This document shows, one piece after another, positions 7,333 to 15,610 of a stretch of 64,000 nucleotides of DNA. Under the pieces are notes generated by a model that did not search any database, had not been told where the DNA came from, and worked only from the letters and a program-made list of their open reading frames with translations. Within the stretch, counting starts at the first letter, position 1. Every line of letters starts with the position of its first letter. The DNA lies in the NCBI GenBank assembly GCA_963730315.1, contig CAVSRD010000012.1:1-64000 (forward strand), written 5' to 3'. The stretch is from VRUE01 sp963730315 (GTDB lineage: Bacteria; Actinomycetota; Thermoleophilia; Solirubrobacterales; 70-9). The translations under genes were made by a program, and so were the position numbers.

Positions 7333-9348
7333 CTAGCCCCCGCTCACGCCGGCAGCGTACATGAGCGCCATTCCGACGGCGAGGACGAAGAGTATTCGCC
7401 CCGTCACGCGGCCGAGGAGCGCGGCTCCCATCCCCGTGATCAGGCCAAGGAGCACGATGCCGCCATGGTAGAGCGCGTGAGTGAAGGCGTGGGCGTCGAG
7501 ACCCTCGTAGATGTCGGGGATCATCGCCAGCAGCATCGCGACCGGGGCGACGATCACCGCGATCAGGCCCGCATTGGACCATCGCGGCGAGAGGCGCTCG
7601 AACAGAGGCGGAATCGAGAGCAGCGCCAGGCCGAGTGCCGCGCCCATGAGGAACTGGACGGCATGGGCGAGGTGGTGGAACTGGGCGCTGGCCTCGGAGG
7701 CGTCCTGAATAGGCGGCAGGAAGACGAAAGTCGAGGCGACCGCAGCGGCAACGGCCAGCGTCATGCCGAGCGGGCCCAGCGGCGGGCGGAGAGTCAACGG
7801 GGACTCCGGCGCCCCACCCGCGATCGCGGGGGTCAGCGACGGCGCAGCGCGGCGACGGCGCAGCGCGTCCCGCCCAAGGCTCCCGAACTCCAGCAGCAGC
7901 GCCAGGAAGCCAACCGCGAAAATGCCGACGAAGATGCTGGCGACGAGGCTGTATCCCGAGGTGCCGGGAGGCTGCACGGCGTAGCGACGGGCGACGCCGA
8001 GGGCGCCGCTCAAGTACCACACCCCGACCAGGCCATAGCCCCCGATGAGCATCGCCGCGGGGGCGAAGATCGTGGTGCCGCGTGAGGCAACCCGGCTCGC
8101 CGCGCGTTCCAGCAGATGCGCCAGGAACGCCATCAGCCAGAAGATCACTCCGAGCATCAGGTAGGTGTGGAAATGAGCCGGGACCCAGAGCGTGTTGTGG
8201 AAGCGCAGGTTGATCGGGATGATCGAGTCCAGCACGGCACCCGTGCCACCGATCGCCCAGCCGGCGAAGCCAAGGTAGATCAGCAACGAGGCCAGCGTCC
8301 AGCGGTAGCGGGAGCCCCAGATGAGCAGCAGTCCCGTGTAGATGGTGACCACCGCCACCGGCAGTGCCGCCGCGGACGACGCCGCGGTCGAGATCACCTG
8401 CGCGGCCTCGGGCTGGACGAAGTCCATATAGAGATGGTGCGAGTAGGCGGTGGTGACAAGCAGCAGGGTCGCGAGCCAGGCGCCGACAATCGGCTTGGTC
8501 GATTTCCAGGGACGTCCCGCGTAGCGTGGCAGCAACACGTAGATCATCCCCGCCGCGAGATAGATGATCAGGTTGGCGATCGAGTGACCGAAGAAGTACG
8601 TGAGGTTCTTTGCCCAGAGCGCGTCGAGAACCACGTCACTGGAGATCGTGCGCCCGATCAGCGCCAGCAGGATCGTGGTGCCGACGGCGCTGGCCAGCAT
8701 CCCCTGCGCGGTGACAGCGGTCGCAGCGATGACCTGAGGCGGAGGCGCTTCGTCGTCCCTGCCGAGCAGAAAGGGGACCCCGAGCGAACGTCCCAGCCCG
8801 TCGTAGGTCGCGGTGATGCAGGCAAGCACGTCGATGCAGTAGACGAAGAAGCCGATTCCGACCAGCGTCAGGCCCCCCAGGTAGACCGCGGTGGCCCAGG
8901 TCGACCACTGACCCGCCGAGTCGAAGGGCAGCGGCGAGAGGAAGGTCCAGCCCGTCGCGAACCCCCCGACGATGACCGCGATGACCACGGCAACCACACC
9001 GAGGAGAATCAACGCGTATGCCGCCAGGATACGGTCGAATCCCAGGCGGACGCTGGGCCTGACGACGAACCAGAGGCCTCCCATCATCGCCATCAGGGCA
9101 CCGGTCAGCATCCCGGCCCCATGCAGAGTCATCAGCCGGTAGAACCACTCCGGGGAGATCCCGAGCACGTCCGCCTGGGTAAGGCGCATGGCGAGGCCGA
9201 GCAGTCCCATCGCCCCGAACAAGGCAAGCCCGGTTCCCGCAAAGAGCCAGCCAACGGAGCGCGTCCTCTTGTCCGGCTCGGGATACAGAGTCGCCCCCTC
9301 AGGGTGCGTGACGACCGCTGCAGCCGCGACGCTCGTCGAGGCGCTCAT
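7333..9348 (-). CDS. B-type heme-copper oxygen/NO reductase, subunit I (active-site Tyr replaced)
   Basis: 671 residues from the ATG at 9348, which overlaps the stop of subunit II (ATGA). Ligands seen: low-spin heme His76 (TLHGAG) and His394, CuB His255, His304 and His305 (YSHHLYMDF), and high-spin heme His392 (WVPAHFHTY). The segment LTYFFGHSIANLIIY aligns without gaps to the ba3 oxidase segment carrying GHPIVY. His255 is kept, but the Tyr normally cross-linked to it is Asn259. A C-terminal extension (about 520-671) adds membrane helices with several His (FHHLAHAVQF, DAHAFTHALYHGG). Loss of this Tyr is typical of NO reductases derived from oxidases, such as the sNOR group, so NO reduction is as likely as O2 reduction. 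Confidence 0.88.
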   Translation of the reverse strand: MSASTSVAAAAVVTHPEGATLYPEPDKRTRSVGWLFAGTGLALFGAMGLLGLAMRLTQADVLGISPEWFYRLMTLHGAGMLTGALMAMMGGLWFVVRPSVRLGFDRILAAYALILLGVVAVVIAVIVGGFATGWTFLSPLPFDSAGQWSTWATAVYLGGLTLVGIGFFVYCIDVLACITATYDGLGRSLGVPFLLGRDDEAPPPQVIAATAVTAQGMLASAVGTTILLALIGRTISSDVVLDALWAKNLTYFFGHSIANLIIYLAAGMIYVLLPRYAGRPWKSTKPIVGAWLATLLLVTTAYSHHLYMDFVQPEAAQVISTAASSAAALPVAVVTIYTGLLLIWGSRYRWTLASLLIYLGFAGWAIGGTGAVLDSIIPINLRFHNTLWVPAHFHTYLMLGVIFWLMAFLAHLLERAASRVASRGTTIFAPAAMLIGGYGLVGVWYLSGALGVARRYAVQPPGTSGYSLVASIFVGIFAVGFLALLLEFGSLGRDALRRRRAAPSLTPAIAGGAPESPLTLRPPLGPLGMTLAVAAAVASTFVFLPPIQDASEASAQFHHLAHAVQFLMGAALGLALLSIPPLFERLSPRWSNAGLIAVIVAPVAMLLAMIPDIYEGLDAHAFTHALYHGGIVLLGLITGMGAALLGRVTGRILFVLAVGMALMYAAGVSGG

Positions 9349-9878
9349 GGGGGAACGACCTCGAAGTTGCGGTGCATCTCGTGGTGTCCGAGCCCACAGA
9401 ACTCCATGCAGGAGACCAGGTAGGAACCCGGCTCGTCGAGGCGGAGGTTGAGGTGGTTGGTGTAGCCGGGCATCGCCTGCACCGAGCCGAGCAGGTGGCC
9501 GTCCGGGTCGAACACCCCGAATCCATGGTTGACGTCCGCCGAGGTGACGGCGAAGTCGACTTCCTCCCCGGCCGGCACCTCGGGCGGAGACATCGACCAG
9601 TAGAACTGGCCGCCGACCACCTTGATCTCCGCGCCCACGTTGGCGCCCCTGGAGTAGGGAAGGAAGAACAGCGAGCTGATCACGCCGCCAGCGAGCACGG
9701 TGGCCAGGACGGCGAACCACACCGGCCGGATCCGGTAGGCGACCTCGCGCACCCGCTCGAACGGGATCTCCTTGCGGGATTGGAGGGCGACGAGGACAAA
9801 CAGCGCGGCGAGGAGCAGCGCCAGCAGACCGAAGACAATAGCCACCGCAACCTGGGGCTCACCGAAGGTCGGCGTCAT
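9345..9878 (-). CDS. Heme-copper enzyme subunit II with CuA centre
   Basis: 177 residues. Two hydrophobic segments (about 10-32 and 52-74) precede a CuA cupredoxin domain. All CuA ligands are present: His118 in DVNHGFGVFD, and Cys157, Glu159, Cys161, His165 and Met168 in CMEFCGLGHHEM. It receives electrons from cytochrome c or a cupredoxin and passes them to subunit I. It is the first gene of the operon and is short, like ba3-type subunit II. The intact CuA shows the complex uses a soluble or membrane-bound one-electron donor, not quinol. Confidence 0.9.
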   Translation of the reverse strand: MTPTFGEPQVAVAIVFGLLALLLAALFVLVALQSRKEIPFERVREVAYRIRPVWFAVLATVLAGGVISSLFFLPYSRGANVGAEIKVVGGQFYWSMSPPEVPAGEEVDFAVTSADVNHGFGVFDPDGHLLGSVQAMPGYTNHLNLRLDEPGSYLVSCMEFCGLGHHEMHRNFEVVPP

Positions 9879-9962
9879 CGGGCCAAACCTAACCTATCGA
9901 GGACCGGTGCTCCGGCCCCGGAAACACCTGGGTCGGCTCTGGGAGCAGGTCCCGGGAAGAAA

Positions 9963-10036
9963 AGCGGCTGATGGGATTCGAACCCACGACCTTCTGCATG
10001 GCAAGCAGACGCTCTAGCCAACTGAGCTACAGCCGC
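9963..10036 (-). tRNA. tRNA-Gly (GCC)
   Basis: The reverse complement begins GCGGCTGTAGCTCAGTTGG and closes with CAGCCGC plus a U discriminator. It has a 7-bp acceptor stem, a normal D-arm, an anticodon stem TCTGC/GCAGA with loop TTGCCAT (anticodon GCC), and a T-arm GGGTTCGAATCCC. No CCA is encoded. It lies between the respiratory operon and a small secreted protein gene. Confidence 0.96.
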
Positions 10037-10054
10037 ACGAAGGCGGATTCTACT

Positions 10055-10498
10055 TCAGCGGCTGATGAGCGAGCAGGGCAGCGGGATCGTGCCCTGGTTC
10101 GGGCCTTCGCCGGGGGCGGAGGGGAGCCACTTGTAGTGGACCTTGGTGAAGTGCCGCTTGCCGTCCTGCCGGCAGAAACGGGGCCTCGAGAGGACCAGTT
10201 TCATCGCTGCCTTGCCAACCTTGCCGGCGGCGCAGTCGGGCTTGCAGATCTTCTCCACGCCGAGGCCGGCGCCGTGCGCCTTCTTCCTGCCCCACTGCGT
10301 CCATTGGAGCCGGGTCGCGGTCAGGCCCGCGTCACCGCAGGTGAGAACGATCGACTTGGGCTTGAAGGCTGCGCCCGAGCACTTGGCGGTCACATAGGTC
10401 CGGTTCGCGGGCTTGGCTGCCGCGACGGCGACGGCGAACGCGCCGAGTGCAATCGCGAGGACGACCAGGAGAACCCCTCTGCTCGGTCGGCCGCTCAT
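10055..10498 (-). CDS. Secreted six-cysteine protein of unknown function
   Basis: 147 residues. An N-terminal signal sequence (hydrophobic run about residues 8-28 ending AAAKPA) leads to a basic mature domain with six cysteines (KCSG, LTCGD, KICKPDC, RFCRQD and PCSL at the end), an even number that suggests disulfides and an extracytoplasmic location. I do not recognise the family. Its ATG overlaps the stop of the upstream transporter gene (ATGA), so the two are probably co-translated, though no functional link is evident. Confidence 0.7.
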   Translation of the reverse strand: MSGRPSRGVLLVVLAIALGAFAVAVAAAKPANRTYVTAKCSGAAFKPKSIVLTCGDAGLTATRLQWTQWGRKKAHGAGLGVEKICKPDCAAGKVGKAAMKLVLSRPRFCRQDGKRHFTKVHYKWLPSAPGEGPNQGTIPLPCSLISR

Positions 10499-11718
10499 CG
10501 GTCGGGCATCCTAGCGGGAGCGCCGGCGGGTTGCGTGCCGACCTGTGGGCGTGCCGCCGTCACCGGTATCCCCGAGCGCCGCAGGTTCGCCAGGGCGGCG
10601 AGCGCGACGAAGACGGCGAGGATCCCGAACGACAGCTCGCCGTTCCCGTTGTCGAGCGCTTGGCCAATCAGGGGAATCGCGACGATCGGCGGGATCAGGG
10701 CGGCGAGCGTCATCAGCGCCACCGGCTCCGCCGGCTCGGGAGGGTAGAGATCCTGGGCCTCGCCGAGGGCGGTCGCGTAGGGAATGCCGAACCCCACCGC
10801 GAGCAGCACTACGGCGGCGAATCCGACCGCGGCGGCCGGGTCGAGCGTCACGACCGCGATCCCGACCGCCGCCAGGCCGAGCGCCCCACCGAGGAGGGCG
10901 TGCGGGACTCCGCGCTGCTGGAGCTCGGCCCCGAATATGCGCACCGCCGCGGAGAGGGCGAAGAGCAGGAACGAGATCACGCCGGCCAGCGCCTTGGCGA
11001 CGTCCCCTTCCCTCGCCAGGTACTCGATCAACCAGGCGCTGAGGATCATCGGCACTCCGTAGATCGAGACGAACAGCAGAGCCAGCCGGTAGACGCGGAG
11101 GCGCCGCAGGGCGGCGATTAGGAACCCCGACTCGCGCTTCTGCGTGGGGGGAGCGCCGGCATCCCTCGGGATCGCGACGAACGCCCCCGCGCCGAGCGCT
11201 GCGCTGACCAAGAAGCCCACCCGCCAGTCGACGTCGAGGTCCGAGAGGCCGCTGCCGAGGAGCAGGGCGAGCGCGATGCCGAGCTGGATCGAGGCGCCAA
11301 AAACCCCGAGCAGGCCCACTCCCCCCGCGTTGCGGGCCCAAACCGCGCCGAGGGCGTTGACGAGGGCGAAGGCGAGGCCGGGCAGGATGCGGCCGACCGC
11401 CAGGCCGGCGAAATCGGGGGAGACCGCAAAGAGCAGGTTGCCTGCGGCGAGCATCAGGCAGGCGAGCCTCAGCCCGCGGCCCGCCCCCAACCGCTCGCCG
11501 ACCTGGGCCGCGACGAGCAGCCCGATCACGCAGGAACCGAGGAAGAGGGTCCCCGCGAGCACCCCCACGACCGCCAGCGAGATGTCGAAGGCGTCGGCGA
11601 TCTCGCTGGCGACGGGCCCTACGTTGCCCGCGTTCCAGGCCCCGCTGAGGCCGAGCAGCGAGACGGCCGCGATCGTCCGCGTCGAGGCGGAGCGCAGCGT
11701 CGGCGTCTCGCCCGGCAC
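10495..11718 (-). CDS. Major facilitator superfamily transporter
   Basis: About 407 residues from a GTG at 11718, chosen because the upstream RNase H gene ends at 11723 and because hydrophobic, MFS-like sequence starts at once. About twelve hydrophobic helices are visible. The N-terminal half has LSGAWNAGNVGPVASEIA and the loop AQVGERLGAGRGLRLA, equivalent to the MFS motif A region between helices 2 and 3. The substrate cannot be told; the pattern resembles drug/metabolite or cyanate-type efflux and uptake carriers. The frame is open further upstream but that part overlaps the RNase H gene. Confidence 0.8.
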   Translation of the reverse strand: MPGETPTLRSASTRTIAAVSLLGLSGAWNAGNVGPVASEIADAFDISLAVVGVLAGTLFLGSCVIGLLVAAQVGERLGAGRGLRLACLMLAAGNLLFAVSPDFAGLAVGRILPGLAFALVNALGAVWARNAGGVGLLGVFGASIQLGIALALLLGSGLSDLDVDWRVGFLVSAALGAGAFVAIPRDAGAPPTQKRESGFLIAALRRLRVYRLALLFVSIYGVPMILSAWLIEYLAREGDVAKALAGVISFLLFALSAAVRIFGAELQQRGVPHALLGGALGLAAVGIAVVTLDPAAAVGFAAVVLLAVGFGIPYATALGEAQDLYPPEPAEPVALMTLAALIPPIVAIPLIGQALDNGNGELSFGILAVFVALAALANLRRSGIPVTAARPQVGTQPAGAPARMPDR

Positions 11719-11722
11719 CGGG

Positions 11723-12121
11723 TCAGTCTTCCAGCGCCTCGTTGACGAGGCGGTCGGCCTCGGCGTTCTGCTCGCGGCGGACGTGGCGGATCGACCAGGC
11801 ATTGAACGGTCGCAGGGCCCGCTTCACCTCGGCGTGCAGCTGGCGCAACGCCGCGTCCTTGACCTTGTACTCGCCCTTCACCTGGCGGACGACCAGCTCC
11901 GAGTCGCCGACCAGCTCCAGCTCGCTCGCCCCCAGCTCGGCCGCCCGCGCGGCGCCGGCCAGCAGCGCCCGGTACTCGGCGACGTTGTTGGTCGCCTCGC
12001 CGATCGCCTCGCCGCGCTCCTCGAGCACGTCCCCCGCCGGGCTCTGCACCACCACGCCGATCGCCGCCGGCCCGGGGTTGCCCCTGGCGCCGCCGTCGAC
12101 GTTGACCACCAGCTTCTCCAC
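11723..12121 (-). CDS. rnhA: RNase HI-family protein
   Basis: About 132 residues from a GTG at 12121, placed so that the protein starts MEKLVVNVDGGARGNPG, the usual first strand with the catalytic Asp. Other expected residues are the Glu in NNVAEYRALLAG and the Asp in GDSELVVRQV. The C-terminal RREQNAEADRLVNEAL carries the last Asp of the DEDD set. It should cut the RNA strand of RNA-DNA hybrids. The family is the short type common in Gram-positives. It starts 4 bases after the stop of the upstream gene. Confidence 0.88.
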   Translation of the reverse strand: MEKLVVNVDGGARGNPGPAAIGVVVQSPAGDVLEERGEAIGEATNNVAEYRALLAGAARAAELGASELELVGDSELVVRQVKGEYKVKDAALRQLHAEVKRALRPFNAWSIRHVRREQNAEADRLVNEALED

Positions 12122-12125
12122 CGGC

Positions 12126-12668
12126 TCAGCCAACCGCCTCGCCGTCGGCGGCGCGCTCGGCGCCCGGGGCGATCCGGCCGCTCTCACCGGCGCTCGCGTT
12201 CCACTGGCGCGCCGAGCCGTCGAGCTGGTCCAGCTCGTCGCCCTTGTCGATCTGAAAGACCGGGCGCATCTCGTCGGCGAGATCGACGCCCCACTGGTAC
12301 CAGCCAAGTTCCCAGGCGACGGTCACCCGCACCTCGCTGGGCGATCCGGCGGCCGAGCCGATCGACACCCAGGGGCGCCCCAGGGTCCGCATCAGGCCGG
12401 CGACCGTGCGCGCGGCATCGCTCGAGTTGAAGCGGCTGGCCGCACGCTCCAGCCGCCCGGTCGACGACTCGGACGGTTCGGGCTCGGCGGGGCGGCGGCC
12501 GACGTTGGCCCCCGGCGCCGCCGGATCGACCCAGCCGAGCCGCTCGGCGCGGCCCCGGCAGAGGTCGCAGACCAGCTTCGGGCCCTCCTTAGGGCTGATG
12601 TAGCTGCGGATCCGCTCGCCGGCCAGGATGTTGCGGCCGCAGACGGCGCAGCTCTCGTCGGGGCTCAC
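12126..12668 (-). CDS. Hypothetical protein with N-terminal zinc-binding cysteines
   Basis: 180 residues. Two Cys pairs (CAVCGR near residue 7 and CDLCRGRAERLGW near 34) suggest a small zinc ribbon. A Pro/Glu linker follows, then a C-terminal globular part (WVSIGSAAGSPSEVRVTVAWELGWYQWGVDL) that I do not recognise. The last 25 residues are Ala/Gly-rich. It sits between EF-G2 and RNase H on the same strand and is probably co-transcribed with RNase H. No function can be assigned. Confidence 0.7.
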   Translation of the reverse strand: MSPDESCAVCGRNILAGERIRSYISPKEGPKLVCDLCRGRAERLGWVDPAAPGANVGRRPAEPEPSESSTGRLERAASRFNSSDAARTVAGLMRTLGRPWVSIGSAAGSPSEVRVTVAWELGWYQWGVDLADEMRPVFQIDKGDELDQLDGSARQWNASAGESGRIAPGAERAADGEAVG

Positions 12669-12697
12669 CCCGCCAAACTAGCAGCGGCCGGGGCGAC

Positions 12698-14785
12698 TCA
12701 GGCGCCGACCTCGGCAGCGCCGCGAGCCTCGGCGACGACCTTCTCGGCCAGCTGCGCCGGCACCTCCTGGTAGTGGTCGAACTCGACCGTGAAGTCGGCC
12801 CGGCCGCCGCTGATCGAGCGCAGATCAGGCGCGTAGTCGAGCACCTCGGCCATCGGCACCTCCGCCTTCACCTCGGTCGCCGACCCTTTCGGCTCCATTC
12901 CCAGCGGGTGCCCGCGGCGCGAGTTGAGGTCGCCGATCACGTCGCCGACCACCTCCTCGGGACAGCTCACCGTGAGCCGCACGATCGGCTCCAGCAGGAC
13001 CGGGTCGGCCGCCTCCATCGCCTCCCGGAAGGCCACCGATCCGGCGACCTTGAAGGCCATCTCGGAGGAGTCGACGTCGTGGTGCTTGCCGTCGACCAGC
13101 CGCACCCGCACGTCCTTGACCGGGTAGCCGGCGACGGTGCCGCGCTGCATCGCTTCCTCCACCCCCTTCTCCACCGCCGGGATGAAGCTGCCGGGGATCG
13201 CCGCGCCCTTGATCTTGTTGATGAACTCGAGGCCGGTGTCCTCCTCGGCCGGCTCGATCTCGATCTTGCAGTCGGCGAACTGGCCGCGCCCGCCCGACTG
13301 CTTCTTGTAGCGGGCGTGCGCCTCGGCCGGGCTGCGAATCGACTCCCGGTAGGGGACGCGCGGCGGGTGCAGCTCGATCTCGGCCCCGAAGCGGCGCTTC
13401 ATCCGCTCGACCAGCACCTCGACGTGGACCTGGGTGAGGCCGGCGAGGATCTGCTCTCCGGTCTGCGGATCGCGGTGCACGTCGAGGGTCGGGTCCTCCT
13501 CGCTCAGTCGCCGCACCGCCGCTGCGGCCTTCTCCTCGTCTCCCTTCGACTTCGGCTCGTAGGCGAAGGCCATCACCGGCGCCGGCAGATCGAGCGGCGC
13601 GAAGCCGATCTCCTCCCGAGCCGCGCAGAGGACGTCGCCGGCCTGGGTCTGCTTCAGCTTGGCGACGGCGCCGATCTCCCCCGCGCCCAGCTCCGCCACC
13701 GGGTTCAGCTCCTTGCCCAGCGGGCGGGCGAGCTGCCCGATCCGCTCCTTCTCCCCCCGGGTCGCGTTGACCGTCTGCGAGTCGGAGCGCAGCGTGCCGC
13801 GATAGACGCGGAGGAGGTTGATCCGGCCGGCGTAGGGATCGGCGAGCGTCTTGAACACGTAGGCGAGCAGCGGACCGTCCTCGTCGGGCTCGACCTCGAC
13901 CGGCTCCTCCCCCCCGCCGATCGCCCGAACGGCGCCCCGCATCGCCGGCGAGGGCAGGTCCTCGACCAGCGCCCCGAGCAGCCGGTCGGAGCCCAGGTTG
14001 CGGGTCGCGACACCGCAGGTGACCGGGAAGATCCGCCCCGCGCTGACCCCCTGCTTCAGCACGCCGACGATCTCCGCGTGGTCGATCTGCTCGCCGTCCA
14101 GGTAACGCTCCATCAGCTCGTCGGAGTTCTCCGCCACCTCGTCCATCAGCCGCTCGCGGTATTCCTCGGCCTGGGCCCGCAGCTCCTCGGGAATCTCGAT
14201 TCGCTCCGCGGCGCCCGGCCCGGTCCCCTCGTAGACGAACGCCTCGAGGTCGATCAGGTCGACCACGCCGCGCACCTCGTGCTCGGAGCCGATCGGGATC
14301 TCGGTGGCGACAACGTGCGACCCGAAGACGTCCTTCAGCGAGTCGAGCACGGCGAAGAAGTCGGCCCGCTCGCGGTCGAGCATGTTGACGAAGACGAGCC
14401 GGGCCAGGCCCTCCGCGTCGGCGCGGCGCCAGAGCCGCTCGGTCTGCACCTCGACGCCTTTCACGGCGCTGACGACGACGACCGCCGAGTCGGCAACCCG
14501 CAGCGCCCCGGCCGCGTCGGCGACGAAGCTCGGCTCCCCCGGCGTGTCGATCAGGTTGATCTCGCGCCCGTCGTGCTCGAAGCCGGCGACCGAGGCCCCA
14601 ATCGACATCTGACGCTCCTGCTCGTCGGGCTCCTGGTCGGAGATCGTCGTGCCGTCGGTGACGCTGCCCAGCCGGCGGCTCGCTCCGGCCTCGAAGAGCA
14701 TCGCCTCGTGCAGGCTCGTCTTGCCGCAGCCACGGTGCCCGATCAGCGCGACGTTGCGAATCCGGTCTGCGGCCTTATGCGCCAC
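12698..14785 (-). CDS. fusA2: Elongation factor G-like protein (EF-G2)
   Basis: 695 residues with the full EF-G architecture: GTPase domain, domain II, then III, IV and V (domain IV around YRESIRSPAEAHARYKKQSG; domain V with GDVIGDLNSRRGHPLGMEP). The nucleotide motifs are unusual. G1 is GHRGCGKT (16-23). G3 is DTPGEPSF (80-87) with Glu84 where EF-G has the catalytic His. G4 is NMLD (134-137) instead of NKxD. This marks the second, EF-G-like family of actinobacteria (as in Mycobacterium FusA2), not the main translocase. Its role in translation is not established; it may bind GTP with weak turnover. Confidence 0.88.
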   Translation of the reverse strand: MAHKAADRIRNVALIGHRGCGKTSLHEAMLFEAGASRRLGSVTDGTTISDQEPDEQERQMSIGASVAGFEHDGREINLIDTPGEPSFVADAAGALRVADSAVVVVSAVKGVEVQTERLWRRADAEGLARLVFVNMLDRERADFFAVLDSLKDVFGSHVVATEIPIGSEHEVRGVVDLIDLEAFVYEGTGPGAAERIEIPEELRAQAEEYRERLMDEVAENSDELMERYLDGEQIDHAEIVGVLKQGVSAGRIFPVTCGVATRNLGSDRLLGALVEDLPSPAMRGAVRAIGGGEEPVEVEPDEDGPLLAYVFKTLADPYAGRINLLRVYRGTLRSDSQTVNATRGEKERIGQLARPLGKELNPVAELGAGEIGAVAKLKQTQAGDVLCAAREEIGFAPLDLPAPVMAFAYEPKSKGDEEKAAAAVRRLSEEDPTLDVHRDPQTGEQILAGLTQVHVEVLVERMKRRFGAEIELHPPRVPYRESIRSPAEAHARYKKQSGGRGQFADCKIEIEPAEEDTGLEFINKIKGAAIPGSFIPAVEKGVEEAMQRGTVAGYPVKDVRVRLVDGKHHDVDSSEMAFKVAGSVAFREAMEAADPVLLEPIVRLTVSCPEEVVGDVIGDLNSRRGHPLGMEPKGSATEVKAEVPMAEVLDYAPDLRSISGGRADFTVEFDHYQEVPAQLAEKVVAEARGAAEVGA

Positions 14786-14794
14786 CCGCCGAGC

Positions 14795-15568
14795 CTAAAC
14801 CTCCTGGAGTGCAGACTTCAAGCGCATCACCGCCTTGGTGTGCAGCTGGGAGACGCGCGACTCGGTCACCCCCAGCACCTCGCCGATCTCGCGCAGGGTG
14901 AGGTTCTCGTAGTAGTAGAGGGCGACGACGAGCTGCTCGCGCTCCGGCAGCGAGGCCACCGCCTCGGTGAGGCGGTCCTTGACCTCGGTGCTGGTGAGCG
15001 ATTCCTGCGGGTCGTCGGCGCGCGGGTCGGAGATCGTGTCGAGCAGCGAGACCGCGTCGCCGGAGGAGTCGGAGATCGTCCAAAGCTCATCGAGCGCGTA
15101 GACGGAGGAGTTGGCGATCTCCAGCAACGAGCTCTGCAGCTCCTCCTCGCTGAGCCCCAGCTTGGCCGCCAGCTCGGCCTCGGTCGGCGCCCGCTGCAGC
15201 TGGTGTTCGAGCTTCGACTGGACGCCCTCGATCTCCCGCGCCCGCGAGCGGACCGAGCGCGGCACCCAGTCCAGGGAGCGCAGCTCGTCGATGATCGCAC
15301 CGCGAATCCGGGTCATCGCGAAGGTCTCGAACTTGATCCCGCGCTCCGGCTCGAAGCGGTCGATCGCCCCGATCAGGCCCATCAGGCCGTAGGAGATCAG
15401 GTCGGCGTCGTCGACGTGGGAAGGCAGACCGGCGCCGAGCCGGCCGGCGACGAACTTGACCAGCGGCGAGTAGGCGACCACGAGGCGCTCCCGTGCGCCC
15501 CCGTCGCCCTCCCCCTTGTAGCGACGCCACAGGTCGCGCAGCTCCACCTCTTTGACGCCGGTTTCCAT
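14795..15568 (-). CDS. RNA polymerase sigma factor, FliA/WhiG family
   Basis: 257 residues with sigma regions 2, 3 and 4. Region 2 contains DLISYGLMGLIGAIDRFEPE and GIKFETFAMTRIRGAIID; region 3 contains RAPTEAELAAKLGLSEEEL; region 4 ends in YYYENLTLREIGEVLGVTES. The GAIIDELR sequence after region 2 is typical of the FliA/SigD/WhiG group, which controls flagella or, in non-motile actinobacteria, sporulation genes. No flagellar genes are in the window, so the regulon cannot be told. It follows xerD and precedes EF-G2 on the same strand with about 10 bases between. Confidence 0.92.
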   Translation of the reverse strand: METGVKEVELRDLWRRYKGEGDGGARERLVVAYSPLVKFVAGRLGAGLPSHVDDADLISYGLMGLIGAIDRFEPERGIKFETFAMTRIRGAIIDELRSLDWVPRSVRSRAREIEGVQSKLEHQLQRAPTEAELAAKLGLSEEELQSSLLEIANSSVYALDELWTISDSSGDAVSLLDTISDPRADDPQESLTSTEVKDRLTEAVASLPEREQLVVALYYYENLTLREIGEVLGVTESRVSQLHTKAVMRLKSALQEV

Positions 15569-15610
15569 TGCGCTAGCTCGATTCTACGGTCGCTGGGCCC
15601 TTTTTGAACG

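Noticed and set aside
12773..15607. Very long open frame on the plus strand opposite EF-G2 and the sigma factor
   Set aside because: The translation is Arg/Gly/Leu/Val-rich without domains, and it mirrors two clear genes on the other strand. In GC-rich DNA the opposite frame often lacks stops.
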